A stretch of 64,000 nt of DNA, from positions 1 to 64,000 of the forward strand of contig NZ_JACKSJ010000085.1 of NCBI RefSeq assembly GCF_025821665.1. Direction: 5' to 3'. Below are positions 18,277 through 27,215 of this stretch, in pieces. Each line of letters begins with the position of its first letter. Position 1 is the stretch's first letter. Source of the DNA: [Mycobacterium] manitobense. GTDB taxonomy: Bacteria; Actinomycetota; Actinomycetes; Mycobacteriales; Mycobacteriaceae. The position numbers and the translations under genes are program-made. A model generated the notes under the pieces. It was not told where the DNA came from and did not search any database. It saw only the letters and a list, made by a program, of their open reading frames with translations.

Positions 18277-19657
18277 CTAGTTGGTCGACGGTGGTGGTTG
18301 GGGTTGGAACGGTGGGTACCACCACCAGTCGGCACGTTCACCGGTGGGCCCGGGACAGGGCGGTACATCGGGTGGGGGTGTGGTCGGTGGTCGGGCCAGT
18401 GATGCCGAACTCAGCTGCCGCCCATCGCTGTCGGTGACGATGAGGTTCTGCGCGGGGCCGGTGATGGTGATGCCGCCGCGATGGTGCATCCGGTGGTGGT
18501 ACGGGCACACCAGGACCAGGTTGTCGAGCTCGGTGGCGCCGCCGTCCTCCCAGTGCCGGATGTGGTGGTGGGCGTGCAGACCCCGGGTGGCCCCGCACCC
18601 GGGGACCACGCAGCAGCGGTCCCGGTGTTCCAACGCCCGGCGCAGCCGGCGGCTGATCTGGCGGGTGTCGCGCCCGGACCCGATGGGTTGCCCGTGGCGT
18701 TCCAACCACACCTCGAAGGTGGCATCACACAGCAGGAATTGGCGGTCGGCGTCGGTCAGCATCGGACCCAGATGCAACGACGCCACTCGTTCATTGACAT
18801 CCACGTGCGCCACGACCGTGGTGCGCTGCCCGTGCGGGCGGCGGGCCACCTCGGTGTCCCAGCCGGCCTCGACCACACTCATGAACGCATCGACCGTTGT
18901 GGGCATCGGCGGAACCTGACCGTCTGCGCCGTGGCCGTCACCGTCGACATCGACATCGACATGGCCGTCACCCTCGCCGTCGGCATCGACTCCGCCCTCG
19001 GCGTGGTCACGTTTCCAGTCGGCGACCATCCCGTCGAGATGTGACTGTACGGCGGCGTCGAGTCTGGCCGCCTCCAGGCGCGGCAGGAAGATCCGATAGG
19101 TAGTGCCCTTGTCGTCGCAGGTCTTGCTGTACGTCGGTGCGGGTTCTGGTTTGGGGTCGGGTTCGGGTCGCGGTTCGAGCTTGATCGCGGTGCGCAACTG
19201 GTTCACCGTCGCGGCGGTGACCAACTGGGCGTAGTGCGCATCCGAGCCCGGCCCGGCCTTCTCCGCGATCACCCCGACCTGATCGAGTGACACCCGACCG
19301 TCGCGCAAGAGTCGGGTGCAGCGCGGCAATTCCTCCCACCGCTGCGCGACGGCGGTGACTATTTCAGCGTTGCGCGGCGACGACCCGGTCTTCCACGCCA
19401 CCATCGCCGCCACCGACCGCGCGCCCGTCATACCCCACAACCCGTCGCGGTCGATCTCGGCGACGATCTCCACCAGCCACCGACCGCGCGCCCGTCATAC
19501 CCCACAACCCGTCGCGGTCGATCTCGGCGACGATCTCCACCAGCCGCCCGTCGATCGCATTGCGCTGACCGCACAACTCCGCGATCTCGTCGAACAACAC
19601 CGCCAGCCGGTCCTTCGGCCTCACCGAAGGAACGAAAGCTGTTGCGCTCGAGGACAT
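18277..19657 (-). pseudogene. HNH endonuclease (DUF222/13E12 type), frameshifted by duplication
   Basis: The 13E12-type layout is clear: an N-terminal DUF222 region, an acidic Asp/Gly/Val-rich insert, and a C-terminal HNH motif (HAHHHIRHWEDGGATELDNL with downstream CPYHHRMHH). A perfect 67-bp tandem duplication (19409-19542) shifts the frame near residue 45. Upstream of it the frame begins at ATG 19657; downstream it continues in another frame (open from 19473). Removing one copy restores a 437-residue protein. 13E12 nucleases are common repeated genes in mycobacteria. The gene ends 13 bp from the c-subunit gene. An assembly error is possible. Confidence 0.85.
19409..19542. repeat. Perfect 67-bp tandem duplication inside the HNH gene
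   Basis: Positions 19409-19475 and 19476-19542 are identical, with 3 further matching bases. Sixty-seven is not a multiple of three, so the frame is shifted. It parallels the 94-bp event at 72-259. Confidence 0.95.
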
Positions 19658-19726
19658 GACCCCATCATCGCAGAGGGGTACGACACGTCAGCCCGACAAA
19701 TCTCGGACTGCGCGGATCGCTGCGAC

Positions 19727-21073
19727 CTAGTCGTCGCGCGCTTTCGACGGCGGGCCGGCAGATTCGTCGTCCGCGGTGTGTGGTCGCTGTGCCAGCGTGC
19801 CCGGCGCGCCGAACGGGCCGGGCCGTCGCGGCGCAGCGTGACCGTGAACGCCTTCGGCATAGGCTGTTTCGGCGTGCTGGGACAGGTCGACGCCGGACGT
19901 CTCGTCCTCGGCGCTGATGCGGAAGCCCATCAGCCGGTCGATCAGCTTGGCCAACACGTAGGAGGCCACGAACGCATACACCGCGACCACCACGACGGCC
20001 ATCGCCTGCTTACCGAGCTGGGACAGCCCGCCTCCGTAGAGGAGGCCGCGCGGACCACCGGTCATCACGTCGGTCGCGAGCAGACCGATCAGCAGCACAC
20101 CGACCACACCGCCGACGAAGTGCACGCCCACGACGTCGAGTGAGTCGTCGTAGCCGAGGCGGAACTTGAGGCCGATGGCGAACGAGCACACGATGCCGGC
20201 GACCAAGCCGACCACGGCCGCACCGACGGTGTTCACCGTGCCGCAGGACGGCGTGATCGCGACCAGACCGGCGACCACGCCGGAGGCCGCCCCGAATGTG
20301 GTGGGCCTGCCGTCGCGCACCTGTTCCACCGTCAGCCAGCCCAGCATGCCCAGGCAGCCGGCGACCAGGGTGTTCAAGAAGACCGCGGCGGCCGTCCCGT
20401 TGGCGGCCAGCGCCGAGCCGGCATTGAATCCGAACCACCCGAACCACAGCAGTCCGACGCCGAGCAGCACGAACGGCAGGTTGTGCGGGCGCATCGCGTC
20501 CTTCTTGAAGCCGATGCGCGGCCCGAGCACCAGCGCCAGCGCCAGCGCGGAGGCTCCCGAGACGATCTCCACGACGAGACCGCCCGCGTAGTCGAGCACG
20601 CCGAGCTGGAACAGCCAGCCGTCCGGCGACCACACCCAGTGCGCCACAACGGCGTACACCACCACCGCCCATACCGGCACGAACACCACCCAGGCGGCGA
20701 ATTTCGCCCGGTCGGCGATCGCGCCGCTGACCAGTGCCGCGGTGATGACCGCGAAGCTCAGTTGGAAGGTGACGAACAACAGCTCGGGGACCTGCCCGTG
20801 CAGGGTGTCCGGCCCGATGCCGCTCAGCCCGATGTGCGACAGGCCGCCGATCAGACCACCGGGGCCGTCACCGGAGAACGCCAGCGTGTAGCCGAACAGC
20901 AGCCACGACACCGTGACCAGCGGGATGGCGATGAAGCTCATCATGATCATGTTGAGCACACCGGTGGTGCGGACCATGCCGCCGTAGAAGATCGCCAGTC
21001 CCGGCGTCATCAGCAGTACGAGGGCGGTGCTGGCCAACAACCAGGCGGTTGCGGCGGGGTCGATCTGGTCCAC
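19727..21073 (-). CDS. amt: Ammonium transporter
   Basis: The 448-residue protein starts at GTG 21073 behind GAAGGAGCC. It has the 11-helix AmtB/Mep/Rh pattern, with the start LLASTALVLLMTPGLAIFYGG, the DYAGG...V segment, and the conserved His in VGVHFVGG. It forms a trimeric ammonium channel in the inner membrane. A long charged C-terminal tail extends past the usual GlnK-binding region. No glnK or glnD gene follows, so regulation differs from the usual amt-glnB-glnD operon. Confidence 0.93.
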   Translation of the reverse strand: MDQIDPAATAWLLASTALVLLMTPGLAIFYGGMVRTTGVLNMIMMSFIAIPLVTVSWLLFGYTLAFSGDGPGGLIGGLSHIGLSGIGPDTLHGQVPELLFVTFQLSFAVITAALVSGAIADRAKFAAWVVFVPVWAVVVYAVVAHWVWSPDGWLFQLGVLDYAGGLVVEIVSGASALALALVLGPRIGFKKDAMRPHNLPFVLLGVGLLWFGWFGFNAGSALAANGTAAAVFLNTLVAGCLGMLGWLTVEQVRDGRPTTFGAASGVVAGLVAITPSCGTVNTVGAAVVGLVAGIVCSFAIGLKFRLGYDDSLDVVGVHFVGGVVGVLLIGLLATDVMTGGPRGLLYGGGLSQLGKQAMAVVVVAVYAFVASYVLAKLIDRLMGFRISAEDETSGVDLSQHAETAYAEGVHGHAAPRRPGPFGAPGTLAQRPHTADDESAGPPSKARDD

Positions 21074-21202
21074 TGTCCGGCTCCTTCGACGGTTCCGGAC
21101 GAGAATGTCGGCCGCGCGTTTCATACAGGCGACGGCGATGTTTCCGGCGTGTTTCGTCAGGCGCGCAATCGTGCACCCGCAGCGCGGCGGACGTGCTTCG
21201 CC

Positions 21203-22069
21203 TCAGCGGGTGAGACGCACCACCGCGCTCCACGGCCTGTTGCGTGGCGGATGGTGAGGGTCGGGCTGGGGCAGGCGGGCCACCAGCCGAAGGAACCACG
21301 GCAGCCGGCGGAGCCGGTGCGCGACGACGAACACCGACTCGACCGCGCCCACCCGCCAACCGCGGTCCTCGAAGTAACCGATCCCTTCGGGCGGGGCGAA
21401 CTTGAACGGCGCGTTGCGCAGCAGACCGCGGCTGTTCTCGTTCATCGCCTTCTTCAGCCCCGGGCCTGCGAGGTCGAGCATCCACCACGCGACCTCGGGG
21501 CGGGTCAAGGCCCGGGACAGGTCGTCGACGTCGGCTGGTTCCAGGTACATGAGCAGGCCCTCGGTGAGCACCAGTGCCGTCGTCGCACCCGCCAGCGCCT
21601 CGATCAGGAACCGGTCCCGGGCTTCGGGGTCGGCGAGGTCCACGGGGTACCGCGTCAGATGGCACCTCGGCGTCTCACCGGCGAGCAGTTGCTCCTTCTC
21701 GGCGACCAGGCCCGGCAGATCGGCCTCGATCCACCGGAACTCAGCGGGCAGATCCAACCGGTAGGGCCGGGTGTCCAGCCCGGCGGCGAGATTGAGCACG
21801 CGATCGCAACCGGCGCCGATCGCGTCAAAGATCAGGTCGTCGATGGTCTTGGTGCGCGCGACCATCCACCAACCCGAACGCATCATCCGGGGCACCGACG
21901 CGACGATCTGGCGTCCCCGCTCACCGGCGAGCCGATCGGCATGGGGGTCGTCGAACACCGCATCGGGGCGCGCCGACTCGACGGCGCGATACACGGCCAC
22001 CCAGCGTGCGGTGTCGGAGACGTTCGACACCGGTGTCGCCGATGCCCCGCCGAATTCGTCAGTGCCCAC
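21203..22069 (-). CDS. SAM-dependent methyltransferase, TIGR00027/LCM type
   Basis: The 288-residue product starts at GTG 22069 behind GAGAGG. It has VLNLAAGLDTRPYRL (SAM-binding motif I), FRWIEADLPGLVAEK, and EGLLMYL, all diagnostic of the mycobacterial LCM/Rv0726c-like family. These enzymes are abundant in mycobacteria; substrates are mostly unknown. It is divergent from the MFS gene, with a 117-bp gap. Confidence 0.88.
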   Translation of the reverse strand: MGTDEFGGASATPVSNVSDTARWVAVYRAVESARPDAVFDDPHADRLAGERGRQIVASVPRMMRSGWWMVARTKTIDDLIFDAIGAGCDRVLNLAAGLDTRPYRLDLPAEFRWIEADLPGLVAEKEQLLAGETPRCHLTRYPVDLADPEARDRFLIEALAGATTALVLTEGLLMYLEPADVDDLSRALTRPEVAWWMLDLAGPGLKKAMNENSRGLLRNAPFKFAPPEGIGYFEDRGWRVGAVESVFVVAHRLRRLPWFLRLVARLPQPDPHHPPRNRPWSAVVRLTR

Positions 22070-22186
22070 GTCGTCCGCCTCTCGGAGGTGTCGCCCTCCT
22101 CGTCCAGGAGCGTAATGGCGGCCGTACGATTCGCGCACCGCCGTTCGTACCTGCTCGAACCGGACACGAAAGAGGCAACCCGAGGC

Positions 22187-23335
22187 GTGAAGAACTCGTC
22201 CTATCCGCTCATCGCGTCGGGCGCCGCGCTCATCGCCTGCTGTTACGGGCTCGCACGCTTCGGATACGGATTGTTCACGCCGGTGCTCACCGACGAATTC
22301 GGTCTGACGTCGACCACGGTCGGCGTGATCGCGGCGGGAAGCTACGTCGGTTACTGCGCGGCGATCGCCGCGAGCGCCGCTGTCACCAATCGTGTCGGTC
22401 CGCGGCTGGTGGCGGTCGCCGCCGGTGTCGTCGCCACGGCCGGGATGTCGATGGTGGCTCTTGCGCCGTCGGCATGGGTCCTGGCCGCCGGCGTCCTCAT
22501 CGCCGGGACCAGCACGGGTATCGCATCGCCCCCGCTGGCGGCCGCGGTGTCGCAACGCATCCACGGCGACGCCGGTGACCGCGCGCAGACCATCGTCAAC
22601 GCCGGAACCGGCGTCGGCGTCGTCGTTTCCGGCCCCATCGCCTTCGCCTTGTTCGATCACTGGCGATTCGCGTGGGGCGTCTACGCGGTCATCGCCGCCG
22701 TCGTGACGCTGTGGGTGGCCGTCACCGTCCGTGGCACGTCGAACTCGGACACCGGCCCGCCCGTCCGCCGATGGCGCACCGGCAGCTGGGGTCTGGTGGC
22801 GGCGTCGTTGCTCACCGGCATCGGCAGCATCGCGGTGTGGAGTTTTGGTCGCGACCTGATCAGCACGACCGGTTCGGCGAGCGTCGCCGTCGCGTCGATC
22901 GCGTGGACGGTCCTGGGCGCCGCAGGCATCGTCGGAGCGCTCGGCGGCGATGCCGCTCAGCGCATCGGCCTCCGGCGCGCCTGGGTGGTGACCACGCTGG
23001 CGATGTCGGTGGCGACGGTCATCCTCGCGCTCGCCCCGTCGAGCATCGCCGCCGTCATGGTCGCCGTCGCGGTCTTCGGGGCGGCCTACATCGGCCTCAC
23101 CGGGCTCGTCCTGGTCTGGAGCACCCGCGTCTATCCCGATTCGACGTCCTTCGGCGTCGGCCTGGCGTTCTTCATGATCGCGTTCGGCCAGGCGCTCGGC
23201 GCTCCCGCCGCGGGAGCGCTGATCGAGGCACTGGGAGCCGCGAACACATTCATCGTGATGGCCGTGCTGGGATCCGCCGCGGCGCTCGTACGTCCCGCAA
23301 CGGCTTCGGACGACGCGCCTTCTCGACCAGCCTGA
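22187..23335 (+). CDS. MFS transporter, YbfB type
   Basis: The 382-residue protein is chosen to start at GTG 22187, where the first membrane helix follows directly. About 12 hydrophobic segments are present with a GYGLFTPVL start and a short central loop. It resembles the YbfB/PF06779 branch of the major facilitator family. Substrate is unknown. The downstream gene pair is 60 bp away. Confidence 0.82.
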   Translation: MKNSSYPLIASGAALIACCYGLARFGYGLFTPVLTDEFGLTSTTVGVIAAGSYVGYCAAIAASAAVTNRVGPRLVAVAAGVVATAGMSMVALAPSAWVLAAGVLIAGTSTGIASPPLAAAVSQRIHGDAGDRAQTIVNAGTGVGVVVSGPIAFALFDHWRFAWGVYAVIAAVVTLWVAVTVRGTSNSDTGPPVRRWRTGSWGLVAASLLTGIGSIAVWSFGRDLISTTGSASVAVASIAWTVLGAAGIVGALGGDAAQRIGLRRAWVVTTLAMSVATVILALAPSSIAAVMVAVAVFGAAYIGLTGLVLVWSTRVYPDSTSFGVGLAFFMIAFGQALGAPAAGALIEALGAANTFIVMAVLGSAAALVRPATASDDAPSRPA

Positions 23336-23395
23336 TCCTTCTGGTCAGCGGACAGCGGTTCCATCGCGGGGTCGTTCGCGCGAAGATCGAAGACC

Positions 23396-23716
23396 ATGAC
23401 CGATATCAGCCGCCTGCACCGTGAGCTCATCGCCCGCGTGCTCGGCAACGACGCGACGGCGCCGCTCGAACTCCGCCGGGCCGCGTTCGACAACAGGGGT
23501 CTGGACGAACCGATGCGCTCGTTGGTCGACAAGGTGGCCGTGCACTCCGACGCGGTGACCGACGAGGACGTCTCCGCTGTCCGTGCCGCCGGGCTCAGCG
23601 AGGACCAGGTCTTCGAGATCGTGGTGTGCGCGGCGATCGGCCAGGCGGACCGCCACCACAGCTGTGCTCTTGTCGCGCTCGCCGAGGCGACCGGTGAAGG
23701 AAGGGGCGGGCGATGA
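23396..23716 (+). CDS. Carboxymuconolactone decarboxylase-like small protein
   Basis: The 106-residue product resembles the AhpD/CMD helical fold (MTDISRLHRELIARVLG and QVFEIVVCAAIGQAD). It lacks a CxxC motif; one Cys is followed by a distal HHSC segment. The ATGA overlap with the next AhpD-like gene couples their translation. It probably partners that gene, as a subunit or regulatory paralogue. Confidence 0.75.
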   Translation: MTDISRLHRELIARVLGNDATAPLELRRAAFDNRGLDEPMRSLVDKVAVHSDAVTDEDVSAVRAAGLSEDQVFEIVVCAAIGQADRHHSCALVALAEATGEGRGGR

Positions 23717-24288
23717 GACTCGAGATCCTCGACCACGGACACCCATTCGGCACGAAGGCGCTACTGGCGATGATCCGGCTGGTGTCGCGTCATCCGGTGG
23801 TCGACGCCGTCAAGCTGGCGCTGTACCGAAAGGATTTCTACGGAGCCGGGGATCTCACGCACGAGGCGATGCGGGGCAGCTCGTCGTGGTCGATCGGGGA
23901 TCGTGAGCTGATGGCCGCGGTCGTCGCCCAGGCCAATGCCTCCCCGTTCTGCGTCGCGGCGCACTCCACCACGTCGGGCATCTGGTTCGGCGATCAGGCG
24001 AGGGTCAGCGCCGTCCTGGCCGATCTGGACACGGCGCCGATCGAGGAGCCGCTGCGGGCGATGCTTCTCATGCTCGGCAAGCTCGCTCGCGAGCACACCG
24101 TCGACGTGGACGATGTCCGAAAAGTTCTGTCGGCCGGGGTGTCCGCGGAGCAGATCGAGGATGCGCTGGCGGTATCCCTGGCGTTCGACATCACCGCCCG
24201 GCTGGCCAACGCGTTCGACTTCGCGATCGCACCGCCCGACGCCATGACGGCCGGTGCACGACATCTGCTCAAGCGCGGATACCGCTGA
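23713..24288 (+). CDS. AhpD-like alkylhydroperoxidase
   Basis: The 191-residue protein belongs to the carboxymuconolactone decarboxylase/peroxidase-related group. The SPFCVAAHS motif carries the reactive Cys and a following His. It probably reduces peroxides or acts as a redox protein in the cytosol. It overlaps the preceding gene by 4 bp and converges with the STAS gene (21-bp end overlap). Confidence 0.82.
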   Translation: MRLEILDHGHPFGTKALLAMIRLVSRHPVVDAVKLALYRKDFYGAGDLTHEAMRGSSSWSIGDRELMAAVVAQANASPFCVAAHSTTSGIWFGDQARVSAVLADLDTAPIEEPLRAMLLMLGKLAREHTVDVDDVRKVLSAGVSAEQIEDALAVSLAFDITARLANAFDFAIAPPDAMTAGARHLLKRGYR

Positions 24289-24634
24289 GCACCTCGTCGA
24301 GAGTTCGGTGAACGCGGACGACGGCGTCCACTCCGGTGAGCGTCAGCGGCCGGCGGGTGGCGGGACCGTCGGCGACCACCGCGAAAGGTGTCGACGGTGG
24401 GATATTCCGATGGGTGACCAGGAGCAGATTCATTCCCGCCACCGCCAGGAAGTGCACTTCGGACAGGTCCACGATCAGGGCGTCGGGCGATTCGCTCAAC
24501 GCGACGTCGATCGCCTCGCTCAGCGCCGGCGCGGTGAGCAAGTCCAGGTCTCCCGAAACGGTGATCACCGCGATGTGTTCGATCCACTCGCTGGTGAGGC
24601 CGAATCCGGCGCGTACAGCGTGCTGGCGGATCAT
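24269..24634 (-). CDS. STAS-domain protein lacking the phosphorylatable serine
   Basis: The 121-residue protein has the STAS fold of anti-sigma factor antagonists (GDLDLLTAPAL and ALIVDLSEVHFL). The usual D-S-S-G is A-V-A-G at residues 64-67, so the phosphorylatable Ser is missing. It starts at ATG 24634 after AAGGGG. It might lock in a non-phosphorylated state, or bind a nucleotide or other partner instead. No kinase or sigma gene lies nearby. Confidence 0.82.
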   Translation of the reverse strand: MIRQHAVRAGFGLTSEWIEHIAVITVSGDLDLLTAPALSEAIDVALSESPDALIVDLSEVHFLAVAGMNLLLVTHRNIPPSTPFAVVADGPATRRPLTLTGVDAVVRVHRTLDEVLSGIRA

Positions 24635-24752
24635 GATTCCCCTTTCGACACGCTGATGGGTGTGCTCGTGCAGGTGCCGGGCACGCGAGATGCGAAGCGG
24701 CAGAGGCCGACCCCGGTCGTACCGGAGCCGGCCTCTTCGCCGGACTCCGTGC

Positions 24753-25034
24753 CTAGCGGTGGCTGACGGACTTGCGCCCGCCGACGCGCAGCCAGATCAC
24801 CAGAACGATGACGGCGCCGATGACGGAGCCGATGAGGCCGGCCGGCTGCAGGAATCCGTCCGAACCGTCCTTGTGGAACAGCAGATACCCGAGGAATCCG
24901 CCGACGAACGAGCCGACGACGCCGAGCAGGATGGTCATCGGGATCGACAGGTTCTGCTTGCCCGGCACGAGCAGGCGCGCGAGGGCGCCCGCGATGAGTC
25001 CGATGACGACGACGGTGATGATGAGTCCGATCAT
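24753..25034 (-). CDS. GlsB/YeaQ/YmgE family membrane protein
   Basis: The 93-residue protein has three hydrophobic segments, with the Gly-rich LIAGALARLLVPGKQ pattern of transglycosylase-associated stress membrane proteins. ATG 25034 follows GAAAGG. It is divergent from the LuxR gene, separated by a region that holds CCCCTAGG sites. Confidence 0.85.
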   Translation of the reverse strand: MIGLIITVVVIGLIAGALARLLVPGKQNLSIPMTILLGVVGSFVGGFLGYLLFHKDGSDGFLQPAGLIGSVIGAVIVLVIWLRVGGRKSVSHR

Positions 25035-25115
25035 GGCTGTCAGCCTTTCTGTTTCAGCGCGGTGCGCGCTGGGATCGGGCGGTCGGGCGGCTGCCTGACA
25101 CTGCACTCAGTCGAA

Positions 25116-25148
25116 CACCCCTAGGGGTGGTGCAGATACACCCCTAGG
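25116..25148. promoter_or_regulatory. Paired CACCCCTAGG sites before the LuxR gene
   Basis: A perfect 14-bp palindrome CACCCCTAGGGGTG (25116-25129) is followed by a half copy CACCCCTAGG (25139-25148). The centres are 23 bp apart, about two helix turns. It lies 18 bp before the LuxR start, so it may be a regulator binding site. Confidence 0.6.
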
Positions 25149-25165
25149 TAGGTAATCTGAGGTTC

Positions 25166-25834
25166 ATGGCACCGCCGCCGAAGGCACCGATCACCGTCGC
25201 CCTGGTCGACGACTACGACGTGGTGCTTATGGGCGTGGCCAACATGTTCGACCGCTACCGCGACCGTGTCGTCGTCGCCGAGATCGATGCGAACATGGGC
25301 CTGGAGGACGCCGTCGACATCGTGCTCTACGACTCCTTCGCCCAGCCCGAGTCCGATCACGAGGAGATCGGCCACCTGGTGGCGAATCCGCGTGCACGTC
25401 GGGTCGTGGTCTACACCTGGAACTTTCACCCCGCCCTCATCGAGAGCGCCCGGGAACACGGTGCCCACGGCTATCTCTCCAAGACCCTGCCCGCACGGGA
25501 GCTCGTCGCCGCCATCGAGGCGGTGCACGCCGGTGAGACGGTCATCAGCGATCCCCCACCGCGGGTCCGGAGCGCTCCCGGGCTCGACTGGCCGGGCCGC
25601 GGCGAGGGGCTCAGCGACCGGGAGGCCGAGATCCTCGCGCTCATCACCCAGGGCAAGAGCAACGCCGACGTCGCGGCGCTGACCTACCTCAGCCCGAACA
25701 CCATCAAGTCCTACATCCGCACGATCTACCGCAAGCTCGGCGTGGCCAGCCGCACCCAGGCGGTGCTATGGGGGGTCAAACACGGCTTCACCCCGGACCA
25801 CAACCGCATCGAACACTGGAAGGGCGGCCCCTGA
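25166..25834 (+). CDS. NarL/LuxR response regulator
   Basis: The 222-residue protein has a receiver domain (VALVDDYDV; phospho-acceptor Asp56; T in VVYTW; K in YLSKT) and a LuxR helix-turn-helix (LSDREAEILALITQGKSNADVA, LSPNTIKSYIRTIYRKLGVASRTQAV). No kinase gene is adjacent. It is probably an orphan regulator, possibly autoregulated through the CACCCCTAGG sites. Confidence 0.9.
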   Translation: MAPPPKAPITVALVDDYDVVLMGVANMFDRYRDRVVVAEIDANMGLEDAVDIVLYDSFAQPESDHEEIGHLVANPRARRVVVYTWNFHPALIESAREHGAHGYLSKTLPARELVAAIEAVHAGETVISDPPPRVRSAPGLDWPGRGEGLSDREAEILALITQGKSNADVAALTYLSPNTIKSYIRTIYRKLGVASRTQAVLWGVKHGFTPDHNRIEHWKGGP

Positions 25835-25970
25835 CCGCCTGCGAGCACAATGCGCACAAGGCGTTATTCGCTGGTTGCGGCGGTAGTGCGCACAACCACG
25901 ACACCGTCGCTCGCGCTTCGTAGTTTCGAGCCAACACCATCACCGGTGTGTTCGAGAAACGGAGCTCCCG

Positions 25971-27212
25971 ATGCCGCAGCCGACATCCCACACCAAGTGG
26001 GCGCCCGACGCGTCCACCGCGCGGCGCATCATCGGCGTCCTGCTCCTGGTCAGTCCCCTCGAACAGGTCGCCTTCGACATCTACACCCCGGCGCTGCCCA
26101 GGATCGCCGAGCACTTCGCCGCGTCGAACACGATGGTGCAGAACACCGTCACCGCCTACGTGCTGGGCATGGCATTGGTGGTGCTGCCCGCAGGCCTGCT
26201 CGCCGACGCGATCGGCCGCAAGCGCGTGCTGCTGGCCGGGATCGGTGTGATGACCGTGACGAGCATCGGGTGCGCACTGGCGGGCGATCTACCGGTGATG
26301 ATCGGGCTGCGCCTCCTGCAGGGCTTCGGCGGGGGCACCTGCCTGCTGCTGGCAGCCACGGTGGCCGCGGACTGCTTCCGCGGCGCCAAACTGGTGTCGG
26401 TGCTGGGCCTGCTCGGCGCGGCGTGGGGATCGGCTCCCGTGGTGGCGCCGGCCATCGGCGGCTTCATCTCGCAGTTCGGGTCATGGCGATTGGTCTTCGT
26501 GGTGCTGGCGGCGCTGACGGCGACGGTCGCGATCCTGGTGACGGTGGTGCTGCCGGAAACGCTGCAGCGCGAACGCCGGTCGCCGGTGGACCTGCGCGCC
26601 GCGGCAGGCGTTCTGGCCGAGGCGCTGCGGCACCGCGGCTTCGTCGCGTTCGCGATGATGTTCGGTGTCGTCGCGGCGGCACAGACGGTGTTCGCAGTCG
26701 TCGGCCCCTTCCTGTACCAGGACGGTCTCGGATTCTCCTCGGCCGCCTACGGTTTCGTCGCGCTAGGCGTCGGCGCCGCGAACTTCGTCGGCGCGGCGAC
26801 GTGTAGTGCGCTGGCCCGGCGGACGACGACGCGGCGACTGACCATCGCCGCGTCGGCGGTGCTCGCGCTGGCCGGGGCGATCATGCTCGCCTCCGCGCAA
26901 TGCGTCGGGTTGTCAGCGCTGGCGATCACCGGTGGCGCGGCGGTCGCGCTGCTGAGCATCGGCGTGCTCGATCCGTTGACCAAGGGTCTGGCGATGGGCG
27001 TGTTCTCCCGCAACATCGGGCTGATCACGGGCTTGATCAGCACGTTCTGCTACGGGTCGATCGCGCTGGCGACGGCGTTGATGGCGTGGCTGCCCGAGCG
27101 GTCACAGGCGCCGCTGGGCTGGTTCTACGTCGCGGCCGCGGCGGGACTGGTGGCGGTGCTGACCGTCACCGCGCAGCAGAGGTCCCGGCCGGCGGCCGCA
27201 GTGTGCGCGTGA
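25971..27212 (+). CDS. MFS multidrug efflux transporter, Bcr/CflA type
   Basis: The 413-residue membrane protein has 12 segments and the Bcr/CflA features DIYTPALPRIAEHF, GRKRVLL and GGGTCLLLAATVAADCF. It probably exports small drugs or other compounds with proton exchange. The gene follows the LuxR gene by 136 bp and has no obvious partner. Confidence 0.85.
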   Translation: MPQPTSHTKWAPDASTARRIIGVLLLVSPLEQVAFDIYTPALPRIAEHFAASNTMVQNTVTAYVLGMALVVLPAGLLADAIGRKRVLLAGIGVMTVTSIGCALAGDLPVMIGLRLLQGFGGGTCLLLAATVAADCFRGAKLVSVLGLLGAAWGSAPVVAPAIGGFISQFGSWRLVFVVLAALTATVAILVTVVLPETLQRERRSPVDLRAAAGVLAEALRHRGFVAFAMMFGVVAAAQTVFAVVGPFLYQDGLGFSSAAYGFVALGVGAANFVGAATCSALARRTTTRRLTIAASAVLALAGAIMLASAQCVGLSALAITGGAAVALLSIGVLDPLTKGLAMGVFSRNIGLITGLISTFCYGSIALATALMAWLPERSQAPLGWFYVAAAAGLVAVLTVTAQQRSRPAAAVCA

Positions 27213-27215
27213 TGG

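Noticed and set aside
20483..22186. Long N-terminal extension of the YbfB-type MFS gene
   Set aside because: The extension overlaps the ammonium transporter and methyltransferase on the opposite strand and has no domain; GTG 22187 sits right before the first membrane helix.
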